Shown here: positions 1 to 10,805 of the stretch, piece by piece | How positions within the stretch are numbered: position 1 is the stretch's first letter | Layout: every line of letters starts with the position of its first letter | DNA from: Capronia americana | Taxonomy: Eukaryota > Ascomycota > Eurotiomycetes > Chaetothyriales > Herpotrichiellaceae | Length of the DNA stretch: 64,000 nt | Direction of reading: 5' to 3' | NCBI GenBank assembly: GCA_016110215.1 | Contig: JADWQD010000006.1 | Location: forward strand, 1,178,001 to 1,242,000 | Notes under the pieces: model-generated | Database searches by the model: none | Told to the model about the DNA's origin: nothing | What the model saw: only the letters and a program-made list of their open reading frames with translations | Position numbers and translations under genes: made by a program

Positions 1-974
1 GGCTCCTTCGGGCACCACCATCAAGTCTGCCGCTTTCGCATTGGTAAACATCTTGATTTCCTCCTCGGCATTTCGAACGGAGAACGCAGCATCATCGGAC
101 CCCTGGGCACGATTCAGTTAGTCACCAAGCGTGATGGATGATGGCAAAGTACAGTTTTTCGCTTACGTGTAGCCACAATACCGGACACTTGATATCTGGG
201 AGTCGTCCGTGCAGCCCATCACGCTCGCCCAGGTTGATCCAGCACATTCGGCAGCGTCTTCGGCCATCGTCACCAGAATAATTGACCCTGAGCTCGTTCG
301 TCCAGAACAATTCTGTCTCGGGCGTGGCAAACTTCCCGAATCCAACTTTCATCATCAGTTTGGCATAGCTGTCGTCAAGACGAAAATCCGGCGTGGGCTC
401 ATTCGTGGTCATGGCGTCCCGGCTGGCAGCACATTGCGTGAGTCCGTCCCAGTTTCCTAAAGCCAGAGACCTCGGAGACTCATAGTCCATAGATGTCCCG
501 AGGGGAATGATACCTTGGATCTGTGCACAGCTGAATCAGTACGGAGTGTCAAATGGCCCTAACTCATTATCCTAATCGCATGAGTAACAAACCAGGGGCA
601 ATCTCGCATACTTTTTCGGGTGCTAACAATGCCATGCGGGCGACAATCCATCCGCCTTGACTGGTGCCCAGGGCGAACGCGCTTTTAATCCCCAACGCGT
701 CCATTACTTGCAAATTCATAATGGCCGTGTCCCAGTAGGTGAATTGCTCGCTCTTGGCGCGGGTTTGGCCATGTCCAAGCGGCTCGATGGCGAGCAGGTT
801 CATCTTGTCGTTCAATTTTCGATCATCAAACTGTAGTCGATAGAGGTCAGACGAAGTGGTCATGGAATTGACGAGGACCAGCGTCGGCTTTGCCGCCCGG
901 AAGGGAAATGGCATCTGGTAGGCAGCATCGATGCCACCCAGGTGAGGGACGTGGACGATTTTGGTGTTGGGCAT
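1..974 (-). CDS. Alpha/beta hydrolase, 3' end beyond window
   Basis: Alpha/beta-hydrolase fold enzyme, probably a cytosolic esterase or lactonase; substrate unknown. Exons inferred at 974-612, 520-167 and 102-1, all joined in phase 0, with the reading frame still open at base 1, so the C-terminus is missing. The nucleophile elbow GTSQGG places the catalytic Ser near residue 105, in a typical context after a strand (SAFAL). An upstream GHG at about 67-69 fits the region after strand 4. The second exon reads IQGIIPLGTSMDYES and the third GSDDAAFSVRNAEEE, both natural for the family. The catalytic Asp should lie in the PVLWLHGSDD segment across the second intron; the catalytic His would be off the window. 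It is the first of four minus-strand genes that look like one metabolic group. The start ATG at 974 is the first in frame. Confidence 0.85.
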
Positions 975-1376
975 GATGGGCTTCGACGAGGTTCAATCTC
1001 GAGTTGTCAGGCCGAACGGACGCGGGTAGGATGCAGACCGAGAAAGGTTTTTCAATCACACTTTATACTCTACTTGCACTCACAGCGAAATAGCTTGTTT
1101 CGTCGCATACTCGCGTATTAGAAATACATTGAAAGACAGCCGAGGGTGTCGAAAATGCCAGGTAATCTATTCTCCCCTATCACTAGCACTGCTTGGCCAA
1201 TGCCGCGGTCCACATTTGACTTGACAGGCGCTTATTCATATATATCTTGGCTACGTTGGAGTCTGTCGGGAGAAAAGGTACATATGTAGAGGAAGAAGTA
1301 GGGATTGAGAGGTGTTGTCGCTTTGTGTTCACAGACTACTTCTAACTTCAACGTCCGAGGATGTACAGGACATTGC
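975..1376. other. Intergenic, 402 bp
   Basis: Spacer between two minus-strand genes; it holds the promoter of the hydrolase and the 3' flank of the SDR. No coding segment with supporting splice signals and no repeat was seen. Confidence 0.6.
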
Positions 1377-2527
1377 TTACAGCGGCGTACTGAACTCGGC
1401 GTTGGATGGATCTTCTTCCCACACGACGCGATCCTCGTGATTTCGCTGCCCGAGCCACAATGGCCGAGTCGCCATCACGCCGGCGTCCACATCCGTGTAC
1501 GTCGACGAAGCCACATAGACGACCTTGCCCGAGCAACTCGGGTCCATGCCCAAGTGTGCGATTGCGCGCGCACAGGCAATTGGAGGTTGCATTGACCGCT
1601 TCGCACTGGCGTTTTTCGCCAGCAAGTCGGGTGGGATGATGCCGGTATCCGTCCAGAAAGGACACATCAGGTTGATGCGCACATTGACTCGAAGCAGATC
1701 GGGACCCAATGTCCGTACAAGGCCGAGGACCTGAGACAGTTAGTATGGGGATATTGTTAGCCACTGACTGCACGCCGGTGTTGCGACAGCTAGGTTCATT
1801 GGACATTGTCGGGAGGACAGGGAGTCTGTGTGTTGTACTCACGCCATGTTTGGCGGCAGCATACATTGGAGTGCCTCCCACGCCCGTGAATGCTTGTGGT
1901 TTCGGTGATATGTCAGCACAAGACTACATATGCGGAAGGCCGGGGCCAGCCAGCTTGGAATACGGTCATGGCTTACCTTTGCCGCTTCCAGTAATGACAA
2001 TTGATCCACCGCCAGGTTGCTTTCTCATATGATGGATCGCAAGCTTGGTGCCCACGATCGGGGCTATCAAGTTGACCTTGAGGACGGTGAAATCTGGTTC
2101 CACCAGGGCTCCATTGGCGTCGACACGGTCAACAAATACGTCCTCGATCTCACCGACCCCGGCGTTGAGGACGGCGATGTCGATTCGACCGTACTTTTTC
2201 ACGGCTTCGTCGAACAATGCCACTTGTTCGGCCCAGGAAGTTAGGTTCGTTCGCCGAAAATCTGCTCCCTGGACGTCGGCTGGAAGAGGATTGATGTCCG
2301 CTGCAATCGCATGGGCTCCATGGGAAATAAAGAATTTCAGCGTGGCTAAGCCAATACCGCTGCTTGCTCCTGTTCAACTTTTCATCAGCCTTTGACGTGT
2401 GGCTGGAACGAGTCGATCGAAAGAAGGGGGGGCGGGGGCGGGGGCGGGCTGCACCAGTGATTATCACAACTTTGCCTTTCAGCTCCTGGAAAAAGCGCTC
2501 GTTGATTTCAAACGTAGTCATTGTCAA
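1377..2527 (-). CDS. Short-chain dehydrogenase/reductase (SDR), 289 aa
   Basis: NAD(P)-dependent oxidoreductase of the classical SDR family. Four exons inferred: 2527-2455, 2369-1977, 1892-1843, 1730-1377, giving 289 residues. The glycine-rich nucleotide site (TGASSGIG, about residues 24-31) is restored only when the first, GC-rich intron is removed, which supports that splice. NAG follows the GRIDIAVL strand. The catalytic set is Ser about 153, Tyr about 166 and Lys about 170 (YAAAK). The second strand ends in IAADINPLPAD; an acidic residue there suggests NAD rather than NADP, but this is an inference. The start could be the ATG at 2527 or the next one two codons on (2521). Substrate is unknown; the neighbours suggest oxidation or reduction of a hydroxyl within the same pathway. 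Confidence 0.9.
2426..2450. repeat. G/C-rich homopurine run inside SDR intron 1
   Basis: Runs of five to seven G separated by single C on the plus strand, lying within the 85-base first intron of the SDR gene. The transcript of that gene carries the C-rich complement. The plus strand could form a G-quadruplex. It may simply be an unstable low-complexity stretch. Confidence 0.7.
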
Positions 2528-2633
2528 TCCTATTCAACTTTGAGTCTGGGTTGAAGTGGTTACATGAAAACGGATGGAGTCCTACTCCATCTGTGCTCTG
2601 CCTAGGCGGCTTCTATAAAGCAAGGGAAGTCAA

Positions 2634-2652
2634 GGTACTGTACTACAGTACC
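2634..2652. repeat. 9-bp perfect inverted repeat around one base
   Basis: GGTACTGTA, one C, then TACAGTACC. It lies about 110 bases upstream of the SDR start at 2527 and 140 bases past the stop of the next gene. The position fits a dimeric regulator site, but no known factor is assigned. A similar core occurs at 41945-41964. Confidence 0.55.
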
Positions 2653-2791
2653 GTAACTTGTCTAGGATAGCTGAAATGCCAGGGGTTCCGAGCCTCGGCC
2701 TGCCGGTTGAAACGGGCAATGAATCTGGCGGCCTGCCGTCCATTCAGCAACCGACACAGCACATCCCCCGCGCTGCTCTGCCACGGCCATC

Positions 2792-3969
2792 TTAAGTGAT
2801 GTTGCTCTGACCCGCTTCCTCGCCGTAAAATTCCTGAAATGCCAGGACCGTGTCTCGAACTGTCTCGTCTAGCGTTCTCCAGCGGATTTGCATGACCTTG
2901 TGTGCTTTGATTCCACACATCTGAATCCTATCCTTGGGATACCACACTGGCACGCACCGTTGACAGTAATCAATGCCTTCGACATAGCCCTTTCCGGGCT
3001 CTCCCAGTGCGATGCGAGAATTCCCTGGAAATTGTTCTCTCATCAGGTCAACCATACCTTGAGTCGGGGCAAATCCACTTGATGCTATGTACCGCTCCCC
3101 ATCTGCCACTTCAGGATGTTCCAATGCCCACAAATGCACGGCTGCAACATCCCTCACATCGACAAACGACGCTGTCCCGATCGGAGGCGGATACGCCGAC
3201 TCTGTGCCGGAGTAGATTTCGTAGATGGGCTTTAAGCTGACATTCAGATCCTGGGGGTTCCTGGGGAGGTTCAACGACGGCCCGAGAACAACCGAAGGAT
3301 GAATGCTGGAGATAGCAAAGCTTGGTCGCCTGTCCTTTTTGAACTGCCACATTGCCTGTTCGGCTGCGACTTTCGATGCCGAGTACATCAGCGGGCCAAT
3401 CTTGTCCTTGGGGAAATCAGCCGGCACCGACTTGGCAAGCGGAATCGCCCAAGTGTTCTGGTCGTTTTCCGTGAAAACGTAGCCTGGAGGTGCATCTTCA
3501 GCGGGCGTGATGACTGTGGTCCCGGAGGAAGTAACCACAACGCTTCGCAGCTGACCACCTGCTTGCGAATATGCCGATTCTAGAAGAGACAAGGTCCCCT
3601 GTACCGCTGGTTCAACCACATGATCCCAGGTGCACAGATCAAACGCCACGGGTGAGGCAACATGAAAAATGCCATGAACGCCTGACAAGTCAGCCCAGCG
3701 CCTCCTCGATGGCCATGCAATGCCTACTTACCAGCAACAGCATCTTTGTACGCATTCGCAGCTGTCATGTCTAGAACCTCGAATATCTCAAGTCGATCTG
3801 CGTAGGGCTTGAATGGTCCTTCGAGTAGGCTCTTGACATTGTTTAGCCTTCTTGTCGTGCCACGGAGTGTGTAACCCTTGCTCAGCACCAGAAGACCTAT
3901 TGTTGATCCAATGTATCCGTTGATACCTGTGACTAGAACGGTTTTGCCATTTCTCGGAGGTAATGCCAT
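2792..3969 (-). CDS. NAD(P)-dependent reductase, dihydroflavonol-4-reductase-like extended SDR, 375 aa
   Basis: Extended SDR of the DFR/GRE2 type, which reduces ketones or aldehydes, usually with NADPH. Two exons, 3969-3732 and 3681-2792, joined in phase 1 across a 50-base intron; 375 residues. The N-terminal nucleotide site VTGINGYIGS has Gly at about 15, 18 and 21, and basic residues in RGTTRR after strand 2 suggest NADPH. HVASPV (about 86-91) and VVTSS (about 128-132) are family landmarks. The catalytic pair is Tyr about 179 and Lys about 183 (MYSASK). The C-terminal part has the usual FVDVRDVAAVHLWALE segment, which marks this branch. It follows the cyclase-family gene and precedes the SDR on the same strand, consistent with a shared pathway. 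Natural substrate unknown. Confidence 0.92.
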
Positions 3970-4391
3970 TGCGTCGTCAGCCGAACCTTTGCTTCTGATA
4001 AAATGTAGCAGTCAGAGTCGCCTTCTCGACGTTGATTATATTTCATGGGTACGACCTGGCGAAGCATCAAGAGGCCAATTCAGCCCCTCTGTGCAATGTT
4101 TGGTCCTCGGCAATTCCCCCTTCCTCGGTGACAAAGTGATAGTGGACTCGAGAGCGCGCTATTTCCCCTATCTCGCACTTAGCATCCTGGTCATGTTCAT
4201 GGCAGTAGGCTCGCAGCCGTTTGTTCTTGAGGTCCATCTCGTTGTTGAGCGCGACGTGTATTTCAGACTAGAGGTCAATTTTTGAGAAATTGCTAGCAGT
4301 TTGACTACTTGTGCCATCATCTGTCTGCGAGCTAACTCTGGAATCGAATTTGACCTTTGACACAATTCAAGAGTATTCGTGATCGTCCGCC
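3970..4391. other. Intergenic, 422 bp
   Basis: Between two minus-strand genes: promoter of the reductase and 3' flank of the cyclase-family gene. Nothing else was recognised. Confidence 0.6.
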
Positions 4392-5575
4392 TCAGAATAT
4401 AGCTATGATATTCGGAGGGCTCCCTATTCCATTTGGGACATTCAAAGGGGCGCTTGTGACGAAAAAGCTCCAACGCTGTTGCTGACGGCACATGTCGGAC
4501 AGCTGTTCCAAATTGAACATCTCGCCAATCGGGGTTCCCCAGAGAGGCAGGATGGTCTCGTGAAGCACAACCTCTGTAGGAGGATTTACCTCAAACCCAA
4601 ATGTATCGCAGGCAACAGCGGCGAAGTGATGATCCCACAGCCATTCTTTTGCTTCCTCGGATCCCTGAAGGCCAATGAAGGTGGACTTCTCTCCTCCCAT
4701 GCATCGCTGTCGCTCTTGTTCGGGCGCGTTGTCGTACCAGCGCACAAATCCCGTGCGGATAAACAATACATCCCCCGTCTTGAAATCGAGCCCCTGGTGT
4801 CGCGCCACAGCGTCGAGGTCCTGGGCTGTAAACCCGTAATTCGTCGTGGGATCCGGCACAGGCAGCCCTTTGTCCTCGAGGTATCCAACATAGTCGAGAA
4901 GCACTCCGCGTCCGACAATACCACCTCTTTCACACCAATCTAAAAGAAAGAATTAGCAAATCGTCATTCAACATGACAGGATGGCAGTTAGTCGCGCAAG
5001 GGGCTTACGATTGATGCCCAGAGCGCCAGGGGTTCCTTTGATGTCCGCGTGCTTCACGCCGTTGTAGTATACCCCTGTTGGATGACCATAGTGGCCAAAC
5101 CCATCCTATATGGCATGGAGTCAGATTCCAAGCCATACATCATGTTCAATCGACAGGAGTTGAGGACTAACCCATTGACTACCGCACTGGGTGTTGAACT
5201 TGAGAACGTCATCGTGAGCATGGACTCCCACAATGGGCAGGTAATCAATGATATCGTGCTCGAGCCTTTGCCTATCATGCAACGTATGGCGAAGGTTGTT
5301 CAATGACCAGTCGAGCTGCACGCTGCAACCAATCTTTATCTCATCTTTCGCTGCGAGCACCCTCTCCGGCGTAAGAAGATTCAGGGCTGTGAGTTAGTAC
5401 GGTAAGTTATCAATGCCACTCCTATTTCTCAGTCAGGAGATAATAACCTACAACCGAGTTTGTCAGGACGACCGCCATGAAGTTGATCCCAAAAGCCCCA
5501 GATGCTCCCTTCCGGCGCGGATCCGTATCTCCTCTTCGATAACGTCTTGTAATCCGGTAGCTGGAGTTCGGCCAT
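4392..5575 (-). CDS. Cyclase-family (kynurenine formamidase-like) hydrolase, 327 aa
   Basis: Member of the fungal putative-cyclase family (PF04199 type), metal-dependent hydrolases related to bacterial kynurenine formamidase and to isatin hydrolase. Four exons inferred: 5575-5452, 5386-5172, 5105-5009, 4939-4392. I preferred the donor GTAGGT for intron 1 because it yields the typical DKLGSLNLLTPERV; a donor three bases earlier is also in frame. Family landmarks are the DGFGHYGH segment near residue 115 (putative metal ligands), the HADIKGTPGALGINHW stretch, GRGVLLDY, GDVLFIRTGF, and a GFEVNPP-to-LHE segment near the C-terminus. The protein is expected to be cytosolic; no signal peptide is seen. 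Its reaction is unknown: fungal members are rarely characterised. It sits at the head of the minus-strand gene group and faces the plus-strand SDR/MFS pair. Confidence 0.9.
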
Positions 5576-6389
5576 AGTGTCAAGCTTCACGTCCTTTCTC
5601 GAGATATTTGCTTCCTTGATATAATTAGTTTAAGATGGCCTTGTCGTCCGGAATCTTCCTGGTTTATATTCCGAATGTCTCCGCACAATTCAGGGTCGTG
5701 CTCCGCGAACCTGTCACTTGCCAATAGTACGAGCTAATCACACAGAATTCCGGACTGATGCTGTCAATAAGTGTTCAAGTGGAGAACTCACCCGGGCCGC
5801 GGATCTGGTAAATATGTCAGATCAGCAGTTAGATTCTGTGCATAGGCTGGAGCCGTATTCATTCGTGACCCGCCCTTCGAGACCGGCCTCAACAATATCC
5901 GAAAGCTCGTATGATGTTTGTCGGATCCGCGTCAGTTGAGAGATCCACTCGAGAGGTCCAAGAGAGCGTTACAACCTAGAAAACACACATTCTGCCAAAC
6001 CGTCTCTGCCTGGTGAATCAGTACCCAGTGCAAGGATCTGGGACATCAGAGCAGGCCAAGTGTGGGACCAAGACAATCGCCGAGGGCGGTTCGGCCGCGG
6101 ATCAAAGAGCGGCTTGTTCGACAACCGTTTGTGGGGTTCAGCCGCAAGATACACTTTCGTCTCCAACCGACAGTTCGAACATTAACCGAGATCTCCACCT
6201 TCAACCGAGGAGCATAGGAGGGGACAGCCTAGACGCCTCGTCTCGAGGTGTATCATTTCCTGTACGATCGATCTGAATGATACCTTCAATGCATGTTGCA
6301 TATACATAGCCGTTTATTTGCACCGTCTAATAACAGGACATTACTCCACCTCTTCAAGTGAACTGAAGCGAACGGATCCCTGAAGGAAC
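5576..6389. other. Divergent promoter region, 814 bp
   Basis: Lies between the cyclase-family gene (minus) and an SDR gene (plus), so it probably carries the promoters of both. Only short unsupported open frames; no repeat stood out. Confidence 0.65.
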
Positions 6390-7918
6390 ATGACGAACTA
6401 CGTCGACCAAGGTGCTGTTGACTGCATTGCCAAAGCAGATCGGGCCAAAATACAGGGCAAAACTGTTATCATCACAGGCGGTAAGGCAAATCTGATCTCG
6501 TATCGCAGAGCCAGGCTCTGCAATCGTCCACCTGAAACCTTTTGACTTCAGATCACGCACGGTCTTGCGGACAACTTTTGCTGACTATCCAACTGTTTCT
6601 AACTTCAGGGGCAAATGGAATTGGAGCAGCCTATACTCGAGCTATGGCAGAGGCTGGGTAAGTTCAAGCCCTCTATTCTTTGTGCATCGCTGGCACAAAT
6701 GCGGCCCTATTCAAATCCGAAATAGGAAACCTCGTTGCTGACCGTGTCTTTCTCTCTTTTTAGGGCGTACGTTATGATAGGGGATATTGATGAAGCTCGT
6801 GCGGCTGAACTGACATCCGCATACCCTGGGTAGGTTGATCGGTTTACCCTTTCAATTGGGGAAGTGAACCATTTGATACGGAAGCATTACTTACTTACCA
6901 TTGCCTTTTTTCTTTCCTATAGGCAAGTCTGGTCAACCCATTGTGATGTTACAAATTGGGATGATCAGGCACGAATGTTCAAAGAGACCATAAATCGGTC
7001 CCCGAACGGACGCGTTGATGTCGTCGTGGCCAACGCAGGTATCAGCGGGCAAGACCCCGTCTTTGTCGATGAAGGTACGTCGTGGTTCGGTTCAGCTAAG
7101 ATCTGTAAACAAAGATGACTGCTGAATTATATTCTTTCAGACTCTGAATCGGAACCGACAAAGCCAAACCTCAAAATTCTCGACATCAACCTGACTGGAG
7201 TCATGTATACCATTAAACTGGCGCTCTTCTACTTTAGGAAGCAGTTCAAATCCACCACCGCGCGTGGAGACACGTGCCTTGTCCTTCAAGGCAGTCTCGC
7301 AGGATACGTCGACCAGCCGGGATCACCACAATACAATGCCTCCAAATTTGGACTTCGAGGCACCATGAGGTGCCTCAGAAGGACATCCTTGCAACATGGC
7401 ACCAGAATCAACTACATTGCCCCTTGGTGAGCCGTCCTGCTGCTTTCTTAATAGTATCTTCGCTTGGGGCTTCTTTCTTGCATAATCATCCACAGTTGAG
7501 CAAGAAAGAGAAGGGGCGGCTGACTTCTTCGATGACACCAAACAGGTACATCAAGACCGACATCATCAGCGATGCTGTGGCGAAGCGGGTTACGGACAAA
7601 GGTGCTGTCTTTGCATCAATAGACGATGCCGCCGAGGCTCTCGTGAGGATCGTCTCCGACACAACCCTTCATGGTACGTTACCCTTCATGTCGCTAGCCG
7701 CAGTTCCGTCCTCAATATCGACTTGAGGTTTTATCCTTATTCACACCGTCCTCTGACCGCTTCCAGGACGATCTTTGGGAATTGTTCCCCGAATGTGGGC
7801 ACCGCTTGGGTATTTAGATATCGATCGTGATGACTATCGGCAGGGGGACTTCCTCAAAGAGTGGCAGGAAATAGTACTCAGGACGAGTCACCGCTTGACA
7901 GGGCCGTCGGTAGTTTGA
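6390..7918 (+). CDS. Short-chain dehydrogenase (15-hydroxyprostaglandin-dehydrogenase-like), 307 aa
   Basis: Classical SDR oxidoreductase. Seven exons fit in phase: 6390-6480, 6609-6657, 6764-6829, 6923-7074, 7141-7426, 7546-7673, 7767-7918; total 307 residues. The nucleotide site TGGANGIGAAY spans the first intron. MIGDID at the end of strand 2 points to NAD as cofactor, CDVTNW and VVVANAGISG follow, and the catalytic residues are Ser about 171, Tyr about 184 and Lys about 188 (YNASK). The stretch after the Lys and the IAPWYIKTD segment are typical of fungal 15-PGDH-like SDRs, whose real substrates are generally unknown. The gene is unusually intron-rich compared with its minus-strand SDR neighbour, so the two SDRs are not a recent duplication. 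It is followed by an MFS transporter on the same strand. Confidence 0.9.
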
Positions 7919-8825
7919 TGTCGTCGACGCAAATGGAAGATTCTGACGCTTCGGGCTGTGCAGACCGTCAGAACAGAGCCCGGAGTCCAGCTGACCTTTC
8001 AAGTATATTCTGATGAACTAACACTCTCAATTGCAGTTCTTCATTCATGATCCTGTGTGGGTGAACAGGGCAGATAAGGCCTCGCAGCGTCCTCTTGTGA
8101 CTCGATTTGGAGGACATGATAGATTCAAAGGGGGTCGCATGCGACGCTTGAATATGAAGGCCTGTGGTAATACATACCTCGTATTACAAGCGCGTCTCCA
8201 ATGCGTCACGCCCGGCACGCCTCGTGACGTAATGGCGGCGTCATTACAATCCCTCGGATAACCTTCCCAGTCAAGCGCTTCGGCCAAAACGTGCGGACAG
8301 TCGATTTTACTTACTCCTCACCTCCTTTACTGTACCCAGTCAATGATGAATCCACCTACTCCAGGTTTTGGCTCCGCAAGAGGTGTGAATCGCTGCATGG
8401 CTGGCGCCACAGGAGATCGAGGCAGGGTTTGAACGGCATGTCAACTGAGCAGCTCGCCAAAGACGTGATGAATGGACTACGAGAGCAATTTTGGGCCGCG
8501 GGACGGCCGATATCAAGCGGCTGCAAAATACCAGCCTCGTCCCTCGGCTGAGTGTTGCCGTGGAACTGACTCCTTAGCATCTGCGAAACAAGGGCCCCCT
8601 TTTCATGCATTCTGTTGCTATCCATGTGTCTTCTCGGATCCGGTAATCGTGAAGAAAGCCCCGCATGAAATGAGCGAGCTGGAAAATGTACTTATGGTCG
8701 GTCGCTTGACATGCAGGATTCGCGAATGGTCATGATCGGCCTCCCTCCGCATTTCGTTAACACTTCGAGACGTACCCCGGGTTCATTGAAATTTGATAGA
8801 TCTCCTTGGGCGAACCAGTCACGGA
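7919..8825. other. Intergenic, 907 bp
   Basis: Between the SDR stop and the transporter start on the plus strand. Several short open frames on both strands lack any family resemblance or consistent splice structure. It probably holds the transporter promoter. Confidence 0.6.
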
Positions 8826-10805
8826 ATGGAGGGATATACCAGCTACAACTCTCGAGTGAGTGCTTCACTTCCAGGTCAGAGCCACTCTACAAGCATTGCT
8901 CACCCGCGTTGTTCTCCTTAGGCCATTCTCTTCGCCGCCACTGGCTCCTTGTTCGCAGGGTTCGCCCTGGCTGTCATCACAACCACTCTTGGGCAGCCGA
9001 AATTCTATGAGTCTCTGTCCCTGGTGGCCGATCCCACCGATCCAGGCTACTCGTATACCAACACCATCATCGGCGCAGTCAATGGCGTCTTTTTCGCCGG
9101 AGGCTTTTTTGGAACCCTGCTTTCTGGGTGGACAGCTGACAAGTTCGGTCGATTGAATGGCTTCCGCATTGCCAGTGCGCTAGGACTCGTCGGAGCAGCT
9201 ATTCAGGCTGGCGCTGTCAACGTGCCGATGGTACGAACTTCTCGATCCCTGGCTCGCTTGACTTGACTCTGCTAACGCAATTCTATCTCGACTGTTTAGT
9301 ATCTCGTTGCGCGCGTGATTACAGGACTTGCAGCGGGAAACACACTGGCTGCTATGCCGACTTATTATGCTGAAGTGTCTCCACCGCACTCTCGTGGATT
9401 AATGACTGGTGCTCACGGAAGTTTTATCAACCTTGGATATTTCCTGGCAGGATGGATTGGGTAAATCCAAGCACCCATTCTTAAGCCCTTTTTCAGGTTC
9501 GGGACTGACAAAAGTACTAGCTTTGGCTGCTTTCATGCCCCAGGTACTACATTTTCATGGAGATTCCCAAATGCAGTGCTCGCGCTTCTCGCCATTGTCC
9601 TCATGGTTGGAACTTTCCTCAGTAAGAGCAACCACAACACTTTTCGTCTGGAGCGGTAGATCTAATCATAAATTCTAGTTCCTGAAAGCCCTCGATGGCT
9701 TGTCCAGCATGGTCGAGGCGCAGAAGCATACGAGCTACTTCGCAAACTGCACCACAGCGTTAATGACCCGGAAGACCACTTTGCTCAACAAGAGTTCGCT
9801 CTGATAGAACGCCAACAAGCTGCTGATGCAGAAGTTCTGGCAAGAGACGGCAAATGGCAGCTGTTCACCACAAAGACGTACCGCAAGAGGTTCATCCTTG
9901 CCTTCCTCGTGATGGCGGGCGGACAGAATGTCGGAACACTTGTGATCAACAACTACACCGTCTTGTTGTACCAATCGCTGGGGCTCAACAATGAGATATC
10001 ACTAATGCTCAGCGCCTTGTACAACACGCTTGCTGCCATTGCAAACTTTGTGGGGGCCTACTACAGCGATAGACTCGGTCGGCGAAAGGCGCTCAGTAAG
10101 TTCATGATTTACGGGCTGTCTTGTCCCCGGCTGGTTAACATCAACTGACACTTATCAATCAAGTCTTGGGTTTCAGCATTAACATGTCCATGTTTATTGT
10201 CGCAACCGGACTCATCGCCAAGTACAGCTCATCAGCTTCGAAAGGCGTGGCAGCCGCAGCCGTGGTGTTTCTCTATCTCTACGTGATCGCGTGAGTGGAA
10301 GATTCGGAAGCCCATGTTACTTATATTTGCATTGGTTGCTGACCAGCGCGTGGCTTCGCAGGTACGGTGGGTTGATCGACATTAATCAATTCACCGCCGT
10401 CACCGAAATCTTCCCATCTCACCTTCGCAGTGAGGCGACTTCTTACGCTGTCTCTGCCATCTTTCTGATGGACGTCCTCTGGCTGCAGCTCGCACCAACC
10501 GCTCAAGCCTCGATCGGGTGGAAATACTACCTGGTTTTTGTGTGCCTTGGTCTGGCCCATACCGTCCACATCTATTTCTTCCTTCCAGATGTAAGTTTCA
10601 AATCTCAAAGGCAGGATGTGACAGATATGCGAGGGACTGGACTGACGTTGATCTTTAGGCCAACGGGATGGCGTTGGAAGAAATCGACGCCCTGTTCGGA
10701 AAGAAGGATGCGCCGCACTTGACGGACAATACCCCTGAGACAGAAGTAAAGGAAAGCCTACCGTCGAAGGAAGAGGCCACAACGGTACATGTCGCGAAGG
10801 TGTGA
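8826..10805 (+). CDS. MFS sugar-type (quinate/hexose family) transporter, 506 aa
   Basis: Proton-coupled sugar/carboxylate transporter of the major facilitator sugar family, expected in the plasma membrane with 12 helices. Eight exons fit in phase: 8826-8855, 8922-9230, 9300-9460, 9521-9621, 9679-10095, 10164-10290, 10362-10590, 10659-10805. Family signatures visible: DKFGRLNGFR in the loop between helices 2 and 3, RVITGLAAGN with YYAEVSPPHSRG after helix 4, PESPRWLVQHGR at the start of the central loop, DRLGRRKAL in the second half, and TEIFPSHLRSEAT after helix 10. The tail is short, Lys/Glu-rich and cytosolic. The first exon is only 10 codons; the ATG at 8826 is the only one joining by a good GTGAGT donor. 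Its place beside hydrolase, SDR and cyclase genes suggests uptake of the compound they degrade. Substrate unassigned. Confidence 0.92.
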
